Origin: Kiloniellaceae bacterium
GTDB taxonomy: Bacteria; Pseudomonadota; Alphaproteobacteria; Kiloniellales; Kiloniellaceae
Direction: 5' to 3'
Length of the DNA: 13,223 nucleotides
NCBI GenBank assembly: GCA_021776195.1
Contig: JAJFGK010000163.1
Span: 1-13,223, forward strand
Shown piece by piece: positions 1 through 5,659 of the stretch; the first letter of the stretch is position 1; every line of letters begins with the position of its first letter. The notes beneath the pieces are model-generated. The model did no database searches. It saw nothing but the letters and a program-made list of their open reading frames with translations, and was not told the DNA's origin. Position numbers and translations under genes: made by a program.

Positions 1-430
1 CGTCGCCCTTCAGCAGGCCGGCCAGGTGGCGTGCCGTGCCCTCCAGCTCGTCGGGGGTGGTGGCGCCCATGAAGGAGTAGTGGTAGTCAGCCACCGAGCC
101 GATCTCGCCATCGGCCGCCATCTCGGCCAGACGGTCCAGCGGGAAGACCACGTTGACGTCCTGCTGGAAGCCGGTGCGGTCGAAGTTGCTGGAGATATGG
201 CTCATCACCAGGTCGGCCGCATCGAGGCCGCGCGGGATGACCCGGTAATCGTCGGCGTTGAAATCGAACGGCCGGTCGCCGCGGCGTTGCAGGCCGGCGG
301 TGGAGATGACCGCGACCCGCTGCGCGGCCGGCGCCGGACCGGGGACCCAGGGTGTCGAGTCATAAGTCGGGCAGGCCATCGACGCGAGGGACGAACGTTC
401 GGGCTCTTCGATGTCGGCTAGCCGCACCAT
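1..430 (-). CDS. PrdB-like (glycine/D-proline reductase family) protein, 5' part only
   Basis: The gene reads leftward and leaves the window after 143 codons, with no stop. It begins MVRLADI and carries the family blocks STAGLQRRGDRPFDF, DDYRVIP, VMSHIS, FDRTGFQQD and YHYSFMGAT. Over the aligned ~97 residues it is about three quarters identical by eye to the gene at 4267..5481, and it resembles the N-terminal half of PrdB, the selenoprotein subunit of D-proline reductase. In the complete paralogue the Sec codon follows the LKGD motif by about ten codons; here LKGD sits at the window edge, so the redox residue (Sec or Cys) is just outside. It follows comE on the same strand after 65 nt, so it is probably in the comDE operon. 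The ATG at 430 matches the paralogue start and has a G-rich tract 8 nt upstream; a better ribosome binding site upstream points to a different frame (see 418..477). Substrate unknown. Confidence 0.85.
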   Translation of the reverse strand, partial: MVRLADIEEPERSSLASMACPTYDSTPWVPGPAPAAQRVAVISTAGLQRRGDRPFDFNADDYRVIPRGLDAADLVMSHISSNFDRTGFQQDVNVVFPLDRLAEMAADGEIGSVADYHYSFMGATTPDELEGTARHLAGLLKGD

Positions 431-477
431 GGTGATGGCCCCCCTACCGCCACCGAAAAAATCGTATTCGCTTTCAT
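418..477 (-). other. Possible 19-codon leader ORF, or displaced start of the PrdB-like gene
   Basis: A strong Shine-Dalgarno sequence, AGAGGAG (484..490, minus), lies 6 nt before an ATG at 477. That frame gives a 19-residue peptide (MKANTIFSVAVGGPSPWCG) ending in TAG at 418..420, which overlaps the start of the PrdB-like gene at 430 by 13 nt. This could be a leader that couples translation from comE. Alternatively, adding one T to the six-T run at 456..461 would join this start in frame to the PrdB-like protein, so a one-base deletion, sequencing error or slippage site is possible. The sequence alone cannot decide. Confidence 0.25.
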
Positions 478-495
478 AAAGGGCTCCTCTGGCGA

Positions 496-1065
496 TCAGC
501 TTTTTGTCTGTCTGTTTCGAATCTCACTCATGAAGCGTTCGCGGATCACCACCGGGTTCATCTCGATGACCGGGACTTCGATGTTGCCCGAGTCGCACTT
601 CGCGACGATGACGGTCATGCTGTTGGAATCCAGGGCTTTCCGCAAGACCTCGGCGGTCTCGGCCGCTTCACACTCGATCACGTCATCGCAACCGCAGGCA
701 CGGGCGACGGCGGTGAGCGAGGTCTTCATGCCGGCATAGGTCGGCTGGTCGCCGGTCGAGCCGTAGCTGCCGTTGTCGATGATCAGCAGCACGAAGTTGT
801 CGGTGGCGTTGTTGGCCATGGTCGCCAGGGTGGCGAGGTTGGTCAGAACCGACCCGTCGCCGTCGATGGCGATGACCTTTTCCGGCTGCGCCAGGGCCAA
901 CCCCAGGCCGATCGACGAGCTGAGCCCCATGGTGCCCAGCATGTAAAAATTGCTCGGCTGGTCGTCGAGCTGGAAAAGCTCCTGCGACGGCAGGCCGATG
1001 TTGCAAACCACCAACTGGTCGGTGATGACGGGGATGATGGATGCCAGGATCTCGCTTCTGATCAT
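496..1065 (-). CDS. comE: Sulfopyruvate/phosphonopyruvate decarboxylase-type beta subunit (ComE-like, TPP-binding)
   Basis: A 189-residue protein, close to the ~188 residues of archaeal ComE. It has the pyrophosphate-binding core of thiamine-diphosphate enzymes: GTMGLSSSIGLGLAL at about 44-58, then GDGS at 69-72 followed after about 26 residues by DNGSYGSTG, the usual GDG...N metal/TPP signature. In the family, the alpha and beta subunits together decarboxylate 3-sulfopyruvate to sulfoacetaldehyde (coenzyme M synthesis in methanogens, sulfonate metabolism in bacteria); related enzymes decarboxylate phosphonopyruvate. The ATG at 1065 was chosen because it overlaps the stop of the alpha gene by 4 nt and gives the family length; a longer open frame reaching 1401 is only read-through antisense to nothing and overlaps the alpha gene. 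A PrdB-like gene follows 65 nt downstream. The substrate (sulfo-, phosphono- or another 2-oxo acid) is not decided by sequence. Confidence 0.88.
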   Translation of the reverse strand: MIRSEILASIIPVITDQLVVCNIGLPSQELFQLDDQPSNFYMLGTMGLSSSIGLGLALAQPEKVIAIDGDGSVLTNLATLATMANNATDNFVLLIIDNGSYGSTGDQPTYAGMKTSLTAVARACGCDDVIECEAAETAEVLRKALDSNSMTVIVAKCDSGNIEVPVIEMNPVVIRERFMSEIRNRQTKS

Positions 1066-1568
1066 GCCGCCGACCTCCAAAAGCCGGCGTCGGTCAGGAT
1101 CGCCGTCGGCTTCTTGCACATCTGGGTGTACTTCAAGATGCCGTCCAGCTCGCCGACCTGATCGGCGTGGCGGAAATGAAAAGTCGGAATGGAAAGCTGG
1201 CTGAGAAGCGCCTTGGTGTGCAAGGCCATCTCCACCTGACAGGCGACCTTCTCGCCGACCTCGCCACGATAGCTGATCAGCATCGGCAGGGGGATCTGAT
1301 AGTACTGAATCAGGGTGGCCAGGGTGTTGATGGTGACACCGATGGCCGTGTTCTGCATGATAATGCAAGGCCGTTTGCCGCCCATATAGGCCCCGGCGCA
1401 AAGTCCCATGCCCTCGTCTTCCTTGTTCGAGGGCACATGGAGGATTTCGTTATCCTTCTCGATCGCATCGATGACGCCGGCCAACTGCTTGCAGGGCACC
1501 GTGGTCACGAAACGAATATCGTTGTTCTTCAGATCGCTGACGATCCGGCCGCTCAGATCCGATGCCAT
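1062..1568 (-). CDS. comD: Sulfopyruvate/phosphonopyruvate decarboxylase-type alpha subunit (ComD-like, TPP-binding)
   Basis: A 168-residue protein, the size of archaeal ComD (~169). It corresponds to the pyrimidine-binding half of a TPP enzyme. FVTTVPCKQLAGVI (20-33) is the typical opening strand; SNKEDEGMGLCAGAY (47-61) holds the glutamates (E50/E52) of which one should activate the TPP aminopyrimidine; MQNTAIGVTINTLATL (71-86) matches the MQNSGxGN-type motif of sulfopyruvate and phosphonopyruvate decarboxylases. The start at 1568 (MASDLSG) fits the family; the open frame extends to 1697, but those added residues look non-coding. There is no strong ribosome binding site, only GCAGGG just before the ATG. 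It overlaps the beta gene by 4 nt (ATGA), so translation is coupled and the two chains form one enzyme. It is transcribed away from the hybrid kinase gene. Exact 2-oxo acid substrate uncertain. Confidence 0.87.
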   Translation of the reverse strand: MASDLSGRIVSDLKNNDIRFVTTVPCKQLAGVIDAIEKDNEILHVPSNKEDEGMGLCAGAYMGGKRPCIIMQNTAIGVTINTLATLIQYYQIPLPMLISYRGEVGEKVACQVEMALHTKALLSQLSIPTFHFRHADQVGELDGILKYTQMCKKPTAILTDAGFWRSAA

Positions 1569-1914
1569 ACCCTGCCAACACCCATTTCCCAGTGGTTTCC
1601 CGCAGTCGCCCGGCTGCCTCGGCAACAGCTCTCGACGATCTGTCTCAGCAACCGGCTCGCTTGATAGGACACTATCGGGTTCGCGGCGGCGGTACAACGC
1701 CGGGTGGCTCCATTAGGTGCAGTCCGTGTGGTGAAATACGCCTCAAAGGGTGCTTGGCGCTGAGGGCGCAGGCGTCAACGGACTTGACCGGTCACGCAAA
1801 CTCTTGGACCTTTACGCTCGAATCTTGCGCTTCAATTTCAACCGGACCTATGGGTCCGCGATCAGGGCCGGTATCGGATAGTTCGGGCCGGCCGGATCCG
1901 TCTGAAAGGGTGAC
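1569..1914. promoter_or_regulatory. Intergenic region between divergent comD and hybrid kinase gene, with two inverted repeats
   Basis: This 346-bp gap must hold the promoters of comDE (leftward) and of the hybrid kinase (rightward). I see no convincing gene in it. Two short perfect inverted repeats stand out: the 10-bp palindrome TGACCGGTCA at 1785..1794, and CGGACC-TATG-GGTCCG at 1843..1858, with a 6-bp stem and 4-nt loop. A weaker GATAG-GACA-CTATC repeat lies near 1662..1675. Any could be an operator; none matches a regulator motif I can name, and no clear -35/-10 pair is visible. AAAGGG at 1905..1910 is the ribosome binding site of the kinase gene, 4 nt before its ATG. Confidence 0.4.
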
Positions 1915-4254
1915 ATGTCCGTAAGGACTAACAGGTCAAGGTCAGGCGCCGATGAGCGTCTCTCGCTCGAGGACTACAAACGCCTCTATGAGCGTTCTGC
2001 GATCGGCGTCTTCCGGTCGATCCCGGAGGGCCGCTACATTGCGGTCAATCCGGCTGGCGTGCGGATGCATGGCTACGAGAGCGAAGCCGAGCTGCTTCGG
2101 GCGGTCAGGGACATCGCCACCGAGGTCTACGTTCACCCGGAGGACCGCGCGACCCTCCGTGCAACCCTTGAAAATAAAGGGGCCGTTCTCGGATTCGAGT
2201 GCGAGATTTATCGCCACAAGACGGGGGAGCGCTTCTGGGCCCGGCAGAACATTTGGCGGATCACGGGCGAAGATGGGCGGCTACGCTTTTTCGAGGGTCA
2301 CGTCGAGGACATCACCGAACGCAAACGAGCGGACGAGGAGCAGATTAGCCGAATCGAGGCGCGGCTCCTCGAGGCGGTCGAGTCCATTCCCGACGGGTTC
2401 ATCCTGTTCGACGCCGAGGATCGTCTCGTGCTCTGCAACCAGCGCCACCGGGAATTTTATGCTTTGCACACCGATGCGCTGGTCCTGGGTCAGCGCTTCG
2501 AGGACATGCTGCGCATCGGTGTTTACCGTGGCGAATTCCCGGACGCCATTGGGCGCGAGGAGGATTGGATCGCCGAGCGGATGCGCCACCATCGCGATCC
2601 GAGCGGCCCCATCGTGCAGCGCCTGTCCGACGGCCGCTGGCTCCGCGCCGAGGAACGGCGGACCCGCGAAGGCGGCTTCGTCGGAATGCGGACCGACATC
2701 ACAGAGCTGAAGAAGACCGAGCTTGCTCTCAAGGAGAACGAACAGCGTTTCCGCGACTTCGCCGAAGCCGCGGCCGACTGGTTCTGGGAGACGGATGCGG
2801 ACCTGCGCTTCACATCTGTGTGGGAGTACGGCGTGCGGAGTGTCGGGGTCCCGCCGGTGTGGCACTACGGCAAGACACGCGCGGACATAGTGGGCGAGTA
2901 CTTTGATCGCTCGACCTGGGACGAGCATTTTCAGGCGTTGAAGGAGCACCGACCCTTCCGCAATTTCGAGTATCTGCGAGTCGGGGAAAACATCGAGCCG
3001 AAGTGGCTTCGCGTAAACGGCATTCCGCGATTTGACGCAGAGGGCAACTTCATCGGCTATCGCGGGACTGCCGCCGATATCACCGATCAGAAACATGCCG
3101 AGGAAAAGCTGCGCGCCAGCGAAGAGCAGCTTCGTCAAGCCCAAAAAATGGAAGCCGTGGGTCAATTGACCGGCGGCATCGCGCACGACTTCAACAACCT
3201 TCTCGCTGTCATCCAGGGTAACGCCGAACTGCTAGCCGCCAGAGCGGAGATCGACGCGTCCCTGACAACACCAATCCTAAGCGCGACGGCGCGCGGGTCG
3301 GACTTGACCCAGCGCCTGTTGGCCTTCTCGCGTCAGCAGCCCTTGCGTCCGCGAGCGGTCGATCTCGGCGCGCTGGTCTCGGGGATGTCCGACCTCCTGA
3401 CCCGAGCCCTGGGCGCCACGATCGAGGTTGAAAATAGCATTGCCCCGGACCTTTGGTATGCCTTGGCAGACCAGAGCCAAGTCGAGAATGCGCTTCTGAA
3501 TCTGGCTCTCAACGCCCGTGACGCCATGCCGCACGGCGGGACACTGACAATCCGTTGCGCCAATGCCACATTGGACGAGGCCGCCGCGGCCGGCATTCCG
3601 GAGATGGAAGCCGGCGACTATGTCACTTTGGCAGTCGGCGATGTGGGGACCGGCATGAGCGACGCGGTGCAGATGCAGGCATTCGAGCCCTTCTTCACCA
3701 CCAAGGAGGTTGGCCGCGGCAGCGGCTTAGGACTGTCGATGGTCTATGGTTTCGCCAAGCAGTCCGGCGGCCATGCGATCATCGCCAGCGAGCCTGGCGA
3801 GGGCACGACCGTCACACTCTATCTGCCCCGCGGCGGGCGCGTGGCGCCACGCAACGACCCGGACTGGGAACCCGGCATCGCGGCGACCCAGGGCGAGACT
3901 ATTTTGCTGGTCGAGGACGACCTCGATGTCCGCGACCTCGTCGCCCGCATGCTGGACGGGCTCGGCTACCGGATCGTCGATGCGCCGGACGCCACGACAG
4001 CGCGCCGGGTTCTGGCCTCCGGGAAGCTGCCCGACCTGATGCTGTCGGATGTGGTGCTGCCAGGCGGCACCAGTGGACCGGAGTTCGCCCTGGAGGCCCG
4101 CCGGCACCATCCCGGCTTGAAGGTCATCTTCATGTCGGGCTATCCCGCGGAGGCCGTCGGCCGCGAGGGGTTTCTCGGCGGTGACGCGGTCCTGCTCACC
4201 AAACCCTTTAAGCGAAGTCAACTGGCGGAGGCCCTGCGCGATGCCCTGTCCTGA
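1915..4254 (+). CDS. Soluble hybrid sensor histidine kinase: three PAS-like regions, HisKA, HATPase, receiver
   Basis: A 779-residue protein with no signal peptide or membrane segment, so a cytoplasmic sensor. The N-terminal PAS region (about 20-140) ends in the PAC motif VEDITERKRADEE. A second, PAS_7-like region (about 150-265) ends in MRTDITELKKTE, and a third (about 280-395) ends in AADITDQKHAEEK. The H-box AVGQLTGGIAHDFNNLL puts the phosphorylated His at 424. The ATPase has an N-box (NALLNLALNARDA, 525-537), a GTGMS motif, an F-box FEPFFTTKE and GRGSGLGL near 601-607. The C-terminal receiver has the acidic pair D668/D669, phospho-acceptor D712 (MLSDVVLPGG), FMSGYP and K763 (TKPF). Known hybrid kinases of this form pass phosphate His to Asp and usually on to a phosphotransfer protein or response regulator; no separate regulator is in the window. 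It is divergent from comDE and convergent with the selenoprotein gene, so it may sense a substrate of this locus (inference). The signal is unknown. Confidence 0.93.
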   Translation: MSVRTNRSRSGADERLSLEDYKRLYERSAIGVFRSIPEGRYIAVNPAGVRMHGYESEAELLRAVRDIATEVYVHPEDRATLRATLENKGAVLGFECEIYRHKTGERFWARQNIWRITGEDGRLRFFEGHVEDITERKRADEEQISRIEARLLEAVESIPDGFILFDAEDRLVLCNQRHREFYALHTDALVLGQRFEDMLRIGVYRGEFPDAIGREEDWIAERMRHHRDPSGPIVQRLSDGRWLRAEERRTREGGFVGMRTDITELKKTELALKENEQRFRDFAEAAADWFWETDADLRFTSVWEYGVRSVGVPPVWHYGKTRADIVGEYFDRSTWDEHFQALKEHRPFRNFEYLRVGENIEPKWLRVNGIPRFDAEGNFIGYRGTAADITDQKHAEEKLRASEEQLRQAQKMEAVGQLTGGIAHDFNNLLAVIQGNAELLAARAEIDASLTTPILSATARGSDLTQRLLAFSRQQPLRPRAVDLGALVSGMSDLLTRALGATIEVENSIAPDLWYALADQSQVENALLNLALNARDAMPHGGTLTIRCANATLDEAAAAGIPEMEAGDYVTLAVGDVGTGMSDAVQMQAFEPFFTTKEVGRGSGLGLSMVYGFAKQSGGHAIIASEPGEGTTVTLYLPRGGRVAPRNDPDWEPGIAATQGETILLVEDDLDVRDLVARMLDGLGYRIVDAPDATTARRVLASGKLPDLMLSDVVLPGGTSGPEFALEARRHHPGLKVIFMSGYPAEAVGREGFLGGDAVLLTKPFKRSQLAEALRDALS

Positions 4255-4266
4255 CCCCTCGGAAAT

Positions 4267-5481
4267 TCAGCCGAGCAGCGGACGCAGTTCCTCGGGGACG
4301 ACGATGTTGGCGATCTGCTCCATCGAGGGGTCGTCGCTGTCGCGGCAGAGATCGCTGATCGCCGCCAGGACCCTGGCCGCGGTGGTCTGGGTCCAGAACC
4401 ACCGGTCCAGTTCGGCCGGCGGAACGGGTCCCGGCTGCGCCATTGCGGCCTCGTAGCAAAAGGCCTTCAGATCGTCGCCGGCGAGCCGAACCGCTTCACC
4501 GTAGGGGAGATCCGGGCGCGGATTGGGTGGTGACTGGCCCTCTGCGACCGCCACCAGGAAGTCGGCGACCGCCTCCTGGGCGAGACCGCTGGGGCCGACG
4601 GTCGTCCGCCCGCGCCGCTCCCGCCCGATATCGTACCAGGTCCGCAGGGTCTGGAGCTCGCGCCGCAGATCTTCGGCCAGAGAGGGCGGGCCGTCGTCGT
4701 TGGGTGGAAAGGAGACCGGACAAACCCAGCCCTCGCCATCATCCCCGCCGCCGCCCGTGGGCGGGACGTCCTCGGGGTAGTCGACCAGGAGCGGACCGGC
4801 GGGTGCCTCCAGCAGGGCCAACAGAGCGCGCAGGACGCGTTTTTGAAAGGCCGGGTCGTCGGGCAGACCGAGCGGCCGACCCAGCATGAAGGGCACCCAG
4901 AGCGCCCGGGGCGGCCGCATGACGGCGGTATGTTCGCGCACCAGGCTGATCTGTGCCGTCGCCAGCCCCTCCTCTTCCAGAACCTGTCCGAGCCCGCCCA
5001 CGGCGCGCGTGCAGAAAGGTCAAACCGGAAGCAGGAGAACCGCAGTGACCTTGTCGCCTTTCAAGTGTCCGGCCAGTTGGCGGGTCCGTGCCGCCATCGC
5101 CTCGGGCGCGGTCGCGCCCATGAAGGAGTAGTGATAGGCGGCGACCGAGCCGATCTCGCCCTCGGCCGCCATCTCCTGCAGGCGCTGCAGCGGAAAGGCC
5201 ACGTTGTAATCCTGCTGGAAGCCGCTGCGGTCGTAGTTCTGCGAGATGTGGCTCATCACGATATCGGCGGGGTCGATATCGCCCGGGATCACCCGGTAGT
5301 CGTCGGCGTCGAAATCGAACGGCCGGTCGCCGCGCCGCTGCAGACCGGCGGTGGTGACGATGGCGACCCGGCGCGCGGCCAGCGGCGGCCCGGTGACCCA
5401 TGGCTCGCTGGGCGCCGGCTGGCACTCGAGCTCGGCGACGTAGGTCCGCATCGGCTCGGCGATGTCGGCTAACCGGGCCAT
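4267..5481 (-). CDS. PrdB-like selenoprotein with Sec154 (in-frame UGA) and a long C-terminal extension
   Basis: Read with the in-frame TGA at 5020..5022 as selenocysteine, this is one 404-residue protein. Residues 1-~240 match PrdB, the selenoprotein subunit of D-proline reductase: VAIVTTAGLQRRGDRPF, DDYRVIPGD, VMSHISQNYDR, a YHYSFMGAT block, then LLLPV-Sec-PFCTRA with Sec154 and Cys157, and afterwards a PRALWVPFMLG block and LLVDYPEDV, as in PrdB. PrdB itself has Sec near residue 152 in a protein of about 240. The usual UGTC is UPFC here. Both sides of the UGA are conserved protein in the same frame, and tRNA-Sec, selB and selA are immediately upstream, so a pseudogene is unlikely. Residues ~243-404 form an extension that starts with a Gly/Asp-rich linker (GGGGDDGEG) and a Cys254 and is unrelated to anything I recognise. 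The real stop is also UGA. TGAGGGAG at 5489..5496 lies 7 nt before the ATG. Expected role: selenol-based reductive cleavage; substrate unknown, and no PrdA is present. Confidence 0.88.
4983..5022 (-). promoter_or_regulatory. Candidate bacterial SECIS hairpin at the Sec codon
   Basis: Directly after the Sec UGA, CCTTTCTG (5012..5019) can pair with CGGACAGG (4983..4990) in seven of eight positions, one of them a wobble. Inside it, CACG (5008..5011) pairs perfectly with CGTG (4999..5002) around the loop CGCGC. Bacterial SECIS elements sit immediately 3' of the UGA within the coding region and are bound by the SelB C-terminal domain, which fits the position. The high GC content makes chance pairing easy, and the folding was done by eye. 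Confidence 0.4.
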
Positions 5482-5532
5482 GGCGTGGCTCCCTCAGGTG
5501 GGCTCGTCTGCATTGTCGGTCTCCCCCAGGAA

Positions 5533-5627
5533 TGGCGGAAGGAAGTGGGTGTCGAACCCACCAGGCACGCTCGGCGCCCCTCGACGGGTTTGAAGCCCGC
5601 GCCCATCACCGGACAGGTCTTCCCTCC
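5533..5627 (-). tRNA. selC: tRNA-Sec (anticodon UCA)
   Basis: A 95-nt tRNA with the hallmarks of bacterial tRNA-Sec. The 8-bp acceptor stem pairs GGAGGGAA with TTCCTTCC (one G-U), followed by discriminator G and an encoded CCA (5533..5535). The D stem has 6 bp, CCTGTC/GATGGG, with a 4-nt CGGT loop. The anticodon loop is CTTCAAA, giving UCA, which reads UGA (genome positions 5591..5593). There is a long variable arm with a CGA loop, and the T arm is GTGGG-TTCGACA-CCCAC. The 8+5 acceptor/T architecture directs it to SelB rather than EF-Tu. It lies between selB (32 nt upstream) and the PrdB-like selenoprotein gene (51 nt downstream) on the same strand, so it is probably cut out of a shared transcript. 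Confidence 0.96.
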
Positions 5628-5636
5628 AGGGCCGAG

Positions 5637-5652
5637 GCTAGCTATCGCTAGC
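5637..5652 (-). other. Short hairpin between selB and selC
   Basis: GCTAGC-GATA-GCTAGC (minus strand) is a perfect 6-bp stem with a 4-nt loop, lying 7 nt after the selB stop and 9 nt before the tRNA 5' end. No T-run follows, so it is not a typical terminator. It could mark RNA processing or weak attenuation before the tRNA. Function is a guess. Confidence 0.35.
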
Positions 5653-5659
5653 TGTTCGA

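Noticed and set aside
1066..1401. Longer start for the ComE-like protein at 1401
   Set aside because: The added part overlaps the ComD-like gene out of frame and exceeds family length; the ATGA overlap at 1062..1065 explains the start.
4267..5481. Reading the split PrdB-like gene as a pseudogene or two genes
   Set aside because: The frame is unbroken except for one UGA at the family's Sec position, both halves match the family, and selC/selB/selA are adjacent.
1..5481. Calling the PrdB-like genes D-proline reductase or glycine reductase GrdB
   Set aside because: No PrdA or Grd partner genes are present, the motif is UPFC, and GrdB has Sec much nearer its C-terminus; only family-level naming is supported.
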